A DNA stretch of 64,000 nucleotides from positions 1 to 64,000 of the forward strand of contig QPMI01000123.1 of assembly GCA_004431415.1 (NCBI GenBank). Direction: 5' to 3'. The position numbers and the translations under genes are program-made. The notes under the pieces are model-generated. The model did no database searches and was not told where the DNA came from. It saw nothing but the letters and a program-made list of their open reading frames with translations. Positions within the stretch are counted from its first letter, which is position 1; each line of letters starts with the position of its first letter. Of this stretch, positions 14,341 to 23,750 are shown in pieces. This stretch comes from Cyanophora paradoxa. Lineage: Eukaryota > Glaucocystophyceae > Cyanophorales > Cyanophoraceae.

Positions 14341-16086
14341 ATTGCGCCCCCCGCCGTTCTCGACGTCGCCGACGAAGCTGAGTACGAGGCGTACTTACAG
14401 CAGCAACGCGACTCTGGAATTCCTCAGCCTACTCCGATGAGCACCGACGCTGTCGCGCCGCTGGACAAGTCTCCTATTGGCCCTGCCGGAGGAGACCGCA
14501 ACAAGCCCGCAGTCATCCATCTACCTGACGACGTGGTGGTGGAAGATACGTGGCTGCAGGGACCCCGACCACTGGTCGACGTCCCCGTACCACCGTCTGT
14601 TGCCAAACTCGCTGTCGACGGCGCCGCCGTCGTTGCAGCACAGGCGGAGGACCCGCTCTGTCAACTGCTGCGAGCCTTCATCTGCAAGGGCGAGAACAAC
14701 GCCATGTGCCTTCGGCACCGGCGAGCAACGACGGTAGAAACAGAGATTGTGCAGCAATGCATTCACTGCGAGTCTGCGAGACGACGGTTCGCTCGTGAAG
14801 CCGAGGGCTACACGATCGATGAGGAGGGCACTGTCCTTCGGCTACCATTCCTGCCTACCATGCGAGCTCAAATCCTCGTTCCCCCGTCGTGGCGACGCAC
14901 CTTCCTCGAGGTGTATCACGACGGGTGGGCACACCGCGGCGCTCCCATTGTGGCGCGGCGTATCGCGTCTCGTTTCTGGTGGCCGGGGATGACGAACGCT
15001 GTTCACCGCTTCGTGAAAACGTGCCGACACTGCCAGTTCGCGAAGGCGCAACGCCGCCCGAGAGTCCAACACATGGTGCTGGAATCCGCGCATCCTGGGG
15101 ACTTGAGGCAGGTCGACCTGTTCCCCATGGAACCTCACAGGCGCGGGGTCCACCTCTTCACCGGCGTGATAGTCGACGTCGACGCCTTCACCAAGTTCCC
15201 GGAGATTATCATGTACACCGCGGCTGACGGCCAGGCCCTGGAGATGGCGGCACAGATCATCTTCGCGGCTAACGGTGCTCCCAAGCGTTACCTCTCTGAC
15301 AACGGGACGGTCCTCGGACCGAAGTCTCTTTGGGGAACCTTCTGGCGAGCCAAGGGTACGCGCATGATCTACACTGGGATCAACCACCAATCTACCAACG
15401 GTGGCGCTGAGCGTCTGGGCGGCATCTACAAGCGATTGGTGTACGCGATGTGCGACGAGAACCACGAGCCTCGCGCTCACTGGCCCTTCCATCATTACAA
15501 AGTTCTCTTTGCCTTGAGGACAACAATCCATGCGGCGACTGGGTTCTCGCCGGCAGTCTTACACTACGGGCGCGAACTGCTCCTACCCGATGAGCTTCGA
15601 CTCGATCTGGTACTGCGGGAACCAAACGAAGAGTCGATCTCTCTGTACGAGTACGCGCTGTCGGCGGCGAGGGCCGCTAAGGATCGGATCACTGCGGTGG
15701 CCGAGCACCGGCGTCTTTACAACGAGAAGTTGCTCCGTTACGGGACTGGCCGCGAGCCTACCTATGTCTTCCAGCCTGGCGACAAGGTGTTGGTGTGGAT
15801 TATCACTGCCAAGACTAGCGCGCGAATCAAGGGGCCGAGGAATGGCTGGACGGGTCCCTACGTGGTGCAGGAGATCCATTCCCGAGGCCTTCTGTACACT
15901 GTACGCGGGGAGCCATCGTCGAACATGCATCGATCCCAGTCGATCCTTGTTCACGTTGACCTCATGATCCCCTTTTACGATCGGCCGGCCGACGTGGCAG
16001 AGCCTCGACGTCAGGGCCGACCGCCTCGAGCCGCTCCCCTCCGGCCGCGAGCGATCCCGACGCCATTGATGGAGCTGTACCCTTGA
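14341..16086 (+). CDS. Retroelement integrase
   Basis: The frame is open across the whole domain. An HHCC zinc-binding N-terminus is visible (HDGWAHRG then CRHCQ near 15,030). The DDE core follows: Asp in RQVDLF near 15,114, Asp in LSDNGT near 15,298 and Glu in GGAERLGG near 15,409, about 36 residues after the second Asp. The C-terminus has PGDKVLVW and GPYVVQEIHSRG, typical of the SH3-like domain of gypsy integrases. No chromodomain is seen after it. The true start is unclear because integrase is normally cut from a polyprotein. Confidence 0.85.
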   Translation: MAPPAVLDVADEAEYEAYLQQQRDSGIPQPTPMSTDAVAPLDKSPIGPAGGDRNKPAVIHLPDDVVVEDTWLQGPRPLVDVPVPPSVAKLAVDGAAVVAAQAEDPLCQLLRAFICKGENNAMCLRHRRATTVETEIVQQCIHCESARRRFAREAEGYTIDEEGTVLRLPFLPTMRAQILVPPSWRRTFLEVYHDGWAHRGAPIVARRIASRFWWPGMTNAVHRFVKTCRHCQFAKAQRRPRVQHMVLESAHPGDLRQVDLFPMEPHRRGVHLFTGVIVDVDAFTKFPEIIMYTAADGQALEMAAQIIFAANGAPKRYLSDNGTVLGPKSLWGTFWRAKGTRMIYTGINHQSTNGGAERLGGIYKRLVYAMCDENHEPRAHWPFHHYKVLFALRTTIHAATGFSPAVLHYGRELLLPDELRLDLVLREPNEESISLYEYALSAARAAKDRITAVAEHRRLYNEKLLRYGTGREPTYVFQPGDKVLVWIITAKTSARIKGPRNGWTGPYVVQEIHSRGLLYTVRGEPSSNMHRSQSILVHVDLMIPFYDRPADVAEPRRQGRPPRAAPLRPRAIPTPLMELYP

Positions 16087-16596
16087 CGACGAGGTCGAAG
16101 AGGACGAGGTCGTGGTACCCCGGAACCTGTCGGCGAGGCCGTCGTTGTAGATGACTGTGATGTTGACTCTGAGGATGGAGATGCTGACGCCACCTCGGCG
16201 TGAGTCGATTGCCACACGTGACGCGGCCACGGCTGCCTCACGCTGATCAGTCGACGTTAACGGTTGGGATCCTTTCTGAGCGATGACAAATTGGATGGTG
16301 ATTTGCTCCCCGTCTCTGAGGCGGTGCACCCCGCACGCGCGCTCCCCTGGAATGTGTGGCCCCTGGGTTTCCCTGCTACCATTCTGAGACGAGGCGAGTA
16401 CCGGATCATGCCGGACCGATGTCGCGGGCCGAGGGCCATTGCTCGCGCTAAACTAAAACTTTTCCTTTGCGCAGCGAGCGGCTGGGTAGCGGCTGTACAC
16501 CGCTGCTTGGTTTTGCTCTGTCAAGGCTGCAGCGGGGCCTCGGGGCCCGTAAGTCTGTCGGGACGGCCGCCTGGTGTGGCCGCGAGGACGCGACCT
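16087..16596. other. Retroelement 3' untranslated region
   Basis: No convincing coding frame. The segment keeps the GC-rich composition of the retroelement and leads to the polypurine-like tract. Confidence 0.4.
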
Positions 16597-16612
16597 AGGG
16601 ACAAGAGGGCTG
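16597..16612 (+). other. Candidate polypurine tract before 3' LTR
   Basis: AGGGACAAGAGGGCTG is purine-rich, with one C in its first 13 bases, and is followed by TGTTGCC, which could open a TG-starting LTR of about 280 bp ending near 16,890. The same 16 bases occur at 13,821 inside pol. Without the 5' LTR for comparison this stays tentative. Confidence 0.28.
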
Positions 16613-16899
16613 TTGCCACTGTAGTTTAGCTTGCATTCAGGCCTTCGAGCCACTCTGTAGTATAGTGCTAGTGCGCGGGCTGAGGCTGTAGCACTTCTCA
16701 ATAGCTCATAGACTTGCCGGTACCTCCGCAGTACCTAGGACTCCTCCGGCGTTGCCGGTTCGTAGACAGATTCTGTACCCCCCCCACGTTGTTCGATACC
16801 CCCTCAGTCCTGTAAGAAGCCCAGCTGCGACCCGTTCGTGCTACGCCTGCGCGCCTGCTGCCTAGGCATGGGGCTGGGATCACATTGGGACACTAACTA

Positions 16900-17044
16900 A
16901 GCCTATTTGACGACATATACATATATACACCGGCGTCACCGACATATTCGGGGTCATCACATCACGGCGACTCCGGAAATGTTTGGCATGCCACATATAT
17001 ATATCATATATATACAAATATGTCGACCAATATGTCGATTGATT
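16900..17044. other. AT-rich junction
   Basis: Short TATA-type repeats (ATATACATATATAC, ATATATATATCATATATATAC) separate the retroelement from the iteron-like arrays. No gene is seen. Confidence 0.4.
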
Positions 17045-17219
17045 GGGCGATAGTATCGCCCCATAGTATGACCTCAGGGCGATAGTATCGCCCCATAGTA
17101 TGACCTCAGGGCGATAGTATCGCCCCATAGTATGACCTCAGGGCGATAGTATCGCCCCATAGTATGACCTCAGGGCGATAGTATCGCCCCATAATATGAC
17201 CTCAGGGCGATAGTATCGG
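17045..17219. repeat. Tandem 32-bp repeats, each with a perfect 17-bp dyad
   Basis: Units start at 17,045, 17,077, 17,109, 17,141 and 17,173, with a partial sixth at 17,205. Each starts with GGGCGATAGTATCGCCC, a dyad with 8-bp arms around one central G, then a 15-base spacer. Units 1-4 appear identical; unit 5 has one change. Diverged derivatives continue to about 17,280. Regularly spaced dyads could be protein-binding iterons or recombination sites, but no function is proven. Confidence 0.9.
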
Positions 17220-17283
17220 TGGATAGTATCGCTGTATAGTATCACCCGGGCGATAGCATCACCGGACAGCATCGCCGGTAATG

Positions 17284-17456
17284 TGATAAATCAGCTGATA
17301 GGTCTGATCGTAGTGTGATAAATCAGCTGATAGGGCTGATCGTATTGTGATAAATCAGCTGATAGCTATATAGGGCTGATCGTAGTGTGATAAATCAGCT
17401 GATCGCCATCTGATAAATCAGCTGCGAAGGGCTTATCGTAGTGTGATAGGTGATAG
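17284..17456. repeat. Second 32-bp repeat array with ATCAGCTGAT dyads
   Basis: Units beginning TGATAAATCAGCTGAT start at 17,284, 17,316, 17,348, 17,388 and 17,411. The first spacings are exactly 32 bp; then an 8-bp insertion and a shortened unit break the register. Each unit carries the 10-bp palindrome ATCAGCTGAT. The period equals that of the neighbouring array although the sequence is unrelated. Confidence 0.85.
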
Positions 17457-17950
17457 TATCCGGATTGGCTACAATTGCGGATGCTGACCAATCACAAACG
17501 AGTCCCGACCCCCGAGTCCCGAGTCCCGACGTTAGCATTAACCACCGGCTGCCGGCGCCGGCGTGCGCGGCTGTGTGGTATTTACCGTAACACCGGCGAT
17601 CGCGACTTCGCGGAGACCCCCCCTTCCGTTTTCCCCGCATAACTTTGGACAGGAAGCTGATCTCGGCGCGCTCTCAATTGCTACGTGCTCGTAACTTGCT
17701 TCCGGGCATGTTGGTGCTAGTTTGACTAGCTAACTCAACCGCGGCAAGAAGTGCAAATTCGCCATAAGCACAAGTGCCCGAAAATCGAGGTGTCCGCTAC
17801 ATTCTGAGAGCCGGCGCGCGTTCCCATGAGGCTCCACTAGTCATACTTTGCAACCGTGCGCGTATAGAGTAGTTCTACGCTACTACAAAGCGGCGCGGTC
17901 TGATTCGCAAAGGGCGCGATTTGGCGGCTACGAAAGCACCGCGGCGCCTA
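17457..17950. other. Non-coding flank between repeat arrays and integrase 1
   Basis: GC content rises, and a short GAGTCCCGA motif recurs near 17,500-17,530. No gene is seen. This could be the true left end region of the element. Confidence 0.35.
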
Positions 17951-19407
17951 CTACTTTCGTGGTCTCAAAGTCGCTTTTCGATCGCCATTAGCTACCGGCG
18001 CTACCGTTGCTACTTTTCTACTACTTCTTAATGTAGCTTTGGTTTCCGGCGCTTTATAGCTCTCAGTTTGATTAGAGAACGACTTATACCATCGTTGGCT
18101 ATTCACGCCGCCGGATAGCTTAGGCTCCGCGGCGGTTACTAGCCGCTGTAATTCTTTATTTACTCGTTTCTCTTTTTGCACGCGATCCTCTAATAGAGTG
18201 CCTTGCGGCACAGTCGCGGCGGCTTCTATGCCCTCTCTACGCAATTGCGCATCGACGCGCGCCTCGTCCTTCGCCGCCTCTAATGCGTCTACTGTGGGCG
18301 CCATTAGGTAATCCACAGCTTGGACAGGCAATAGCTCGTGGAAGGCAAAACGACCCTCTACGCGATTGCCGTCCGGATCAGTTAGCATAAACTTATAGCC
18401 CTCGCGCCCGGCGACAGTGTATACGATCCGGCTCCAATTGTTACCGCCCTTAGCGAATGGCGTCTTCTCGATGCGTAGCCTTACTGACATGCCCGGCTGA
18501 ATCTGATCCAAATAAGCTATCGATTTCTTGAATTTCGCATCTTCTTTTTGCACTCAGTGACTATAAGCTTATAGTGACTCTCGTTGGTCTCGGCAGGCAT
18601 ATAGCCGGTCGCAGAGTGCACCGTATTATTATAGTTATATTCTAACTCGGGCAGGACATCTATAAATCGCGCCGTATTATTCGCGATGCAGTAGCTCGTG
18701 ATCAGCCGCCGCATTTGCTTGTTAAATGCTTCTATGCGCCCTTGCGCGCGATGGTCGGCTGTGTCCGCAATCTGATGCTCGATAAACTGATTCTCGAAAT
18801 ATTTGCGCATAATATCATTGCGGAATTCGCTTCCCGCATCGCTTTGCACTTTGAAAATTGGTCTCGGCGCCTTATTTTGCAGCTGTATAAAGGCGGCTAA
18901 GGTCGACGCCGCGGACTTATCCCGCATCGGGATAATGAACCCGACCCGTAATGTGTTCTCCATAGCCGTGAGAAAAGCACTGTAATTATCATTATACTTC
19001 GAGTAAGCGGGAAAGAATAGCAGATCAATTACGTAGGTATCGAGAGGCTGTCGGATCGGTATAGCCGGGTCTCGTTTGCGGGATAGGTGCGGCGCATTAA
19101 TCTGAACGACCTCTTGCCGGCTATACCACTCTTGCAATTTCTTATAATTCTCATTGGGCAGCTCTTGCCGTAGCTTAGTGATCCCTTTGAAACCGGTTTG
19201 CGGACTATAAAACTTCCGGGCGATTTTCGATTCCTCCGGGACAGCAAGGGCTACGGGCACGTCGCGGGGCACCAAAGCCTTTAAATCAGACCGCTTTACT
19301 ATGCGGCTCTCTTTATTCTCTTTGGCACGGGGATCGGCAATGTGCTCCCCTCTAAATCTTGCGATCGTCTTACTATTGGCGGTCTTGACATCCTTGTCAT
19401 CAGACAA
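17951..19407 (-). pseudogene. Polinton-type integrase, copy 1 (catalytic residues intact, frameshifted)
   Basis: Retroviral-type integrase (rve) for insertion of the linear element. The core shows Asp in YVIDLLFF, Asp in VQSDAGSEF and Glu in QGRIEAFNKQ with exactly 35 residues between the last two, the classic DD35E. After the core the reading passes by one base to another frame near 18,553, at a run of five A, and continues with a chromodomain-like/SH3-like part (PGMSVRLRI) and a basic tail (NSQRWYKSFSNQTESY). No in-frame ATG exists upstream of the core and a stop precedes it closely, so the N-terminus is damaged too. The shift at an A-run could be slippage, but the missing start argues for decay. 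Confidence 0.8.
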
Positions 19408-19463
19408 TAAAAAAGATCAATGTAACATTTTACTCGCACGCGACAAGAAAAGGTCTTGTTTAT

Positions 19464-20072
19464 TTACGGTAAATTGGGACAGAATATATTGGCAACGATT
19501 CTATTAGGATTACTAACGTCAGTATACCACATTCGGCTAACGCGACTCCATTTCGCTCCATTGTCTTTTAAGAATTTACGCAAGGTGGTGCGGCGGGTAA
19601 TTTGCAGTCCATGCTCTTCAAACTTCTTATGATATGTGGACAGATTGCGTTTAACATTGAAATAGATAAGCTGTATCGACTGTGGTTCGTGCTCACGCTT
19701 TATGGCTTTGATTACATCAGTCATCTTATATTGTGTGCATCTTACGAGACGCCAGAAATCCAGAACAGGTTGATATCCTCCCTCGTCTTCATCATTTACT
19801 TTCTTGATGGTATACTTATAGGATATCTCATCGTTGGATGCTCTTACATACGCAAACACATTATTTATTGATCGAATGACTATCTTGTGCGGTTCTTCAA
19901 TAAAGAAACCAATAGATTGAATATCGGCTCTACGAAAGAGTGTATTTACAAAGGTAAATGGCATGCGATCAGTATCAAATGAAAAGAGGATATCAAATAG
20001 TTCCACGGTGCTAAATGATAGATCCGAAAGAGGATAAACGAAAATAGGTTGTCCTTTGAACAGATACGCCAT
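19464..20072 (-). CDS. Hypothetical element protein, DUF5710-like C-terminus
   Basis: A 202-residue frame with an ATG start, upstream of integrase 1 on the same strand. I do not recognise the N-terminal 150 residues. The end, FLKDNGAKWSRVSRMWYTD, resembles the GA-x-W-...-WY core of DUF5710 modules, which also occur in the small gene at the other side of the element. No signal peptide, membrane segment or catalytic motif is apparent. Intact reading and element-like composition support a real gene; function unknown. Confidence 0.6.
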   Translation of the reverse strand: MAYLFKGQPIFVYPLSDLSFSTVELFDILFSFDTDRMPFTFVNTLFRRADIQSIGFFIEEPHKIVIRSINNVFAYVRASNDEISYKYTIKKVNDEDEGGYQPVLDFWRLVRCTQYKMTDVIKAIKREHEPQSIQLIYFNVKRNLSTYHKKFEEHGLQITRRTTLRKFLKDNGAKWSRVSRMWYTDVSNPNRIVANIFCPNLP

Positions 20073-20237
20073 TTTCGCCGTCGCCTTTTACTTTAACCCG
20101 AGAAAAATATTTTCCTGTTGCCTAAATGTAGCGCGTTCTCCTTAAATCATTTTGCGTTGCCCACGGGGCTTTCATTTTTTACAGCGATTGTGGTGAGACT
20201 CTCACGTTTACTGTCAATAAAATCAGGCTACCTGAGC

Positions 20238-20284
20238 GTTTATTGTCAAGATTTTAATAATTAATGAAAATCGTGACAATAAAC
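20238..20284. terminator. Long imperfect hairpin downstream of DNA polymerase
   Basis: GTTTATTGTCAAGATTTT and its near-complement AAAATCGTGACAATAAAC form a stem of about 18 bp around a short AT-rich loop. It lies 3' of the polymerase gene and 5' of the 202-residue gene, both on the minus strand. In mimiviruses and their virophages transcripts end at such palindromes; applying that rule here is inference. A related GTTTACTGTCAATAAAA copy lies just left, at 20,209. Confidence 0.45.
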
Positions 20285-20325
20285 ACCGCAAAACGCGCAA
20301 TAAAAAAGGCGCAGTAAACAGTAAA

Positions 20326-20490
20326 ATGGACGCCCCGATATGGGACGCGCACCCGATCCCTAATTACTTCCTAATCGACCCGGACGACCCCGGATTAAAG
20401 TGCATATGGCTTCTCCATATCCTAAGGCGACAGCTCCTTCAATTAGAGCGCAAACCAAGAAAAAGAACGCACGATAAGATAGACGACTAA
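20326..20490 (+). CDS. Small 54-residue open frame
   Basis: ATG to TAA, starting MDAPIWDAHPIPNYF and ending in a basic, arginine/lysine-rich tail. It lies right after the hairpin region, opposite the polymerase. Its TAA overlaps the polymerase stop codon on the other strand, so the two genes would converge with a four-base overlap. Acidic-then-basic composition without low complexity makes it plausible, but there is no homology evidence and it may be chance. Confidence 0.3.
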   Translation: MDAPIWDAHPIPNYFLIDPDDPGLKCIWLLHILRRQLLQLERKPRKRTHDKIDD

Positions 20491-23400
20491 CAGCCGAATG
20501 GAAGGCTATGTATGCCGTCGCCTGATATGCAGCGCTTGCCATCGAATTGGGTCAGCGCTATCCGCTTGCTCTCCAAATCATATAAGTGGTGGCATCGCCG
20601 TTGCTTGTTTACTACTGTTACTGTTTTTGTGATCCCGTCAAATAGGCAGCGCTTAAAGTCGTCGAAATGCACCTCTTTCGAGGCTGTCCCGCTCATTTTT
20701 ACCTTGTCGTAGCTCTCAGTGCGGAAAGCATATAGCTTCGGTCGCAGCCCCACATACTCCACTATCTTGACGTCGGGCATCTCATTTTTATATTTACCGG
20801 GAACCATCCGGTTCTCGGGACTATTAGGGCAATCTAAATAAGGGCTGATCGCTCGCATGCCAGCTTCCAGATCCGCGCTCTCTATATACAGACAGAACGA
20901 GTCGGTATCGTGGAACAGCAGCTGAGCTTGCGCGAAAGTCGGTCGGATCACGTCGTAAAAGAAGCTATAATTATGTAGCTTCGCGGCATCCAGCACATAA
21001 GCGCCAATCGCAACCGGTTTATCGAGTTTTACGTGTTTACTATACATTTCAAAGGCGACCGCAGTCTCGTTTAATACATTCGTCGCTTTTACCAGTGGGC
21101 TCGCCGCATATTTCTTAAACAGCTTCGTGCTATTCGCGATCTTTACCACTGAGCGCCCGCGACACGATTCCAGGCATTTACCGTAAATAGCATTGTTCAT
21201 CAATTTAAAAAAGTCGCTCTCGAATTTATTCCGGGCTTCCTTTCGCAGTTTCGTGTTCAGATCTATATAGGGCTTCATAAATGCAGCAGTTGCAAACGAG
21301 AGCACACGGTGGATCTTAGTAACTACGATCCCCTTTTTTACCATATAGAGCAGCATCGGCTGAGAGACCACGTAATTATATTTCGGGGTAAACGAGGCGA
21401 TCAGCTTCGGATCTTTACTGAGCTTCTCGCCGCTAATCTCCAAAAGCCCACGCTGATATTTGCCGAGCATGTCCGCAGTAATTACCTCTTTACTCACGAT
21501 CAGCGGGAAATCGCGATGGTCAGCCTTTAAATAGTCCGGATAGGCAAGGTCGACCTCTATAAATGCACTCCGCCCTACAACCTCGGTAAAAGCTGTGCTT
21601 GTGTCGTCCCAGCGATAGTCCCCGACCGGTAAAGACTGACTGAGCGCATAGCCATATAGATTATTCGCATCCAATAGCACTATATGTTTATCCTCGCTAT
21701 TAGCCTCGGCATATCGTGTGGGCATGGTCGCAAAGCCGCCCCTAATTGCCCGCTCAATAAATTCGTATTGATCCGCATCGCTGATCTGTTCAATTGCGAT
21801 CCTCGTATGCTTTAACATCGCGTCCCACGATAGTCCCGGTGCGCTCACATAATGCGTGGGATCCAGTCCGTATTGCTCATGGGCGAGCATACTGAATTTA
21901 CCGAATTTTACCATGAGATCATTAACATCGGACGCCTGAAAATCCATGAAATTCGAGGCGTCTATAAACTTGTAAAGTCCCCACTGTAAAGAGAGATACT
22001 CGTCGAAATTCTTACTTAGGATCTCGACCCGCAGCTTGTCGTCTTGCTGTGCGATTTTCCTGAATATAGCATGCCCGCACTCATCCATCCGATCAATGAC
22101 CACGGCTACTTTCGTTTGCTTTGAGATCCTCCTGTGTAAATTGCATTTTCGGCAAGCTTTCCCTATATAATCGCCGCTTTGGTGACAGTGATCGCGGACA
22201 GGGAAGTTTTCGTGGGTAAACCGCTGATTGCATATATAGCAGTGCTTGGTGAGCTTATAGGCTTGCTTTTGCGCCTCTGTGAGCGGGATCATAGGCGTGT
22301 TGGTAAATAGGGTATTAAGCATCTCGCGGCACAGATCCCCTAACGTAGTAAACATCTGACCCAGCGGATCCACGCCCTCGAATTCGTGATTTTCAACATG
22401 AGAGCCCATAACAACATTAAGTGCCACCGACTTTACCTCTCGCTTGGTTCGATTTGGTTCATTAGGAACCGGCACCGACTCCATTTCTACCTTGCAATAG
22501 CAGACCGTGGGCAGCCACACCATTTTCCTTAGGTGTTGCAGTCCGAAAGTAATAAAGCTTCCGGGTTCGGGGCATTTACCTTTACTGAGCCGCCAATCTA
22601 TACAGCGATTAGAGTCGGTGTGGCTATCGAGTTTCTCCTGTGATCGGAACCGGGACAAACAGGTTTCGCAGTAGAAAATGCGCCCGTCGTTTGCTTTATC
22701 AAAGGTGGTCTTTAAGAGGCGACTCAGTGACATTATCGTAATATAGTGACCCTGTCCGTTTGCGTCCTCGATCAGCAGCAGGTTTACCTTCGATTTACGA
22801 CGCGGATTACTTGACATGTGCAGTGGGTAAAAGGTTTGGGTCGCATTGTCGGCGCCATATATATTAATTGACAGCTCGGGATTATTGTCCTCGAAACGAT
22901 CTATTAATGCAGCATCGCAAGCCACCGGGAAAGTAATGCCTGAGAAGTCGAGTTCAGTCATCCACCGCCTATATTGGAACGGATCATTACGTTTGTGTCT
23001 GTTTATGTCGTTTCTGTGCAGCCATGCGAGGATAGCGTAATTAAAGCAGTCGTGACCATCGATATTCTTAATATTTACTGTGGCTCGCTTTAATCCAATC
23101 CATTCGGGGGTCTCAATGTAGCAACCGCCCATCGGCGCATATGATAAAACGACGACATGTAGCTTATCTAATTTACTGAGCCGATAGCTGTCGACCTGTA
23201 TCATCTGTTCATTCATTTGCTGAGCTACACCCACTAACTCAGTGAGAATATTGCGCGACCTTGTGATTACGAAATAATCGCTGTAAATGTGTTTGGTGAT
23301 AAAAACGTTAGGATCACTCACTTTTACGTATCGACAGATGAAAGTAAGGCGCACCTTAATAGCTTTGAGCTCGTCCAGCCGTTCTTTCAGCCGCCCAGGC

Positions 23401-23750
23401 AGATTTGCAGCGATTGTAGTGAGAAATTCCACCGGATCTAAGATTATCTGTTCATCCGCCTTATAGCTATACCAGACGTATGCTTTATTCATTGCGAAAC
23501 CGTCTTCCTCATCAGGTTCTATGACGGCTAAGCGCCGCCCTTCGGTATAGAAGCGCTCCACATTTTCCAGGCGATTATAGAGCTCGTCGGCAATATTTGC
23601 AAGGTTAGCTAAGCGGGGTTTTCGATCTAAGATCGCCGCCCTACGATCATATTCGGCTTCGGTGATCTCGCCAGTGACTAAAAGACTACCTAACAAGCCT
23701 AATATTTCGTCCTTTTTCTCTTTTATAAGGCGATTAGTTTGGCGGGGCAT
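20487..23750 (-). CDS. Maverick/Polinton-type DNA polymerase B
   Basis: Family B polymerase, presumably protein-primed, replicating the linear element. The frame is intact at 1,087 residues. Residues about 225-250 (NIKNIDGHDCFNYAILAWLH) match the conserved N-terminal module of Maverick polymerases. A C2H2 finger (FYCETCLSRFRSQEKLDSH) lies near 360 and an endonuclease-VII-like zinc site (CYICNQRF...DHCHQSG...CRKCN) near 500-535. Polymerase motifs are DANNLYGYALSQ near 692, KLMNNAIYGK near 850 and the metal-binding HDTDS near 947. The ATG of MPRQTNRLIKEKK is chosen because the frame further upstream overlaps helicase coding sequence on the other strand and lacks an ATG. It is the best-preserved gene of the element and may still be functional. 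Confidence 0.92.
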   Translation of the reverse strand: MPRQTNRLIKEKKDEILGLLGSLLVTGEITEAEYDRRAAILDRKPRLANLANIADELYNRLENVERFYTEGRRLAVIEPDEEDGFAMNKAYVWYSYKADEQIILDPVEFLTTIAANLPGRLKERLDELKAIKVRLTFICRYVKVSDPNVFITKHIYSDYFVITRSRNILTELVGVAQQMNEQMIQVDSYRLSKLDKLHVVVLSYAPMGGCYIETPEWIGLKRATVNIKNIDGHDCFNYAILAWLHRNDINRHKRNDPFQYRRWMTELDFSGITFPVACDAALIDRFEDNNPELSINIYGADNATQTFYPLHMSSNPRRKSKVNLLLIEDANGQGHYITIMSLSRLLKTTFDKANDGRIFYCETCLSRFRSQEKLDSHTDSNRCIDWRLSKGKCPEPGSFITFGLQHLRKMVWLPTVCYCKVEMESVPVPNEPNRTKREVKSVALNVVMGSHVENHEFEGVDPLGQMFTTLGDLCREMLNTLFTNTPMIPLTEAQKQAYKLTKHCYICNQRFTHENFPVRDHCHQSGDYIGKACRKCNLHRRISKQTKVAVVIDRMDECGHAIFRKIAQQDDKLRVEILSKNFDEYLSLQWGLYKFIDASNFMDFQASDVNDLMVKFGKFSMLAHEQYGLDPTHYVSAPGLSWDAMLKHTRIAIEQISDADQYEFIERAIRGGFATMPTRYAEANSEDKHIVLLDANNLYGYALSQSLPVGDYRWDDTSTAFTEVVGRSAFIEVDLAYPDYLKADHRDFPLIVSKEVITADMLGKYQRGLLEISGEKLSKDPKLIASFTPKYNYVVSQPMLLYMVKKGIVVTKIHRVLSFATAAFMKPYIDLNTKLRKEARNKFESDFFKLMNNAIYGKCLESCRGRSVVKIANSTKLFKKYAASPLVKATNVLNETAVAFEMYSKHVKLDKPVAIGAYVLDAAKLHNYSFFYDVIRPTFAQAQLLFHDTDSFCLYIESADLEAGMRAISPYLDCPNSPENRMVPGKYKNEMPDVKIVEYVGLRPKLYAFRTESYDKVKMSGTASKEVHFDDFKRCLFDGITKTVTVVNKQRRCHHLYDLESKRIALTQFDGKRCISGDGIHSLPFGC

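Larger units (their letters stand above)
1..16890 (+). mobile_element. Decayed Ty3/gypsy-like LTR retroelement (5' end outside window)
   Basis: Order on the + strand is RGG-rich Gag-like segment, long undefined region, aspartic protease, reverse transcriptase, RNase H, linker and integrase. Protease-RT-RH-integrase is the Ty3/gypsy order. Protease and RT carry one-base frameshifts, so the copy is probably dead, although the integrase frame is open. No 5' LTR is visible, and the 3' LTR can only be guessed from a polypurine-like tract near 16,600. The right limit is placed where composition changes to AT-rich DNA and the 32-bp repeat arrays begin. The stretch before 10,600 is far too long for an ordinary gag, so nested or rearranged copies are possible. 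Confidence 0.75.

Noticed and set aside
18540-18560. Programmed -1 frameshift in integrase copy 1 at the run of five A
   Set aside because: The run lacks a full slippery heptamer, the N-terminus also lacks a start, and copy 2 breaks at other places; decay explains all of it.
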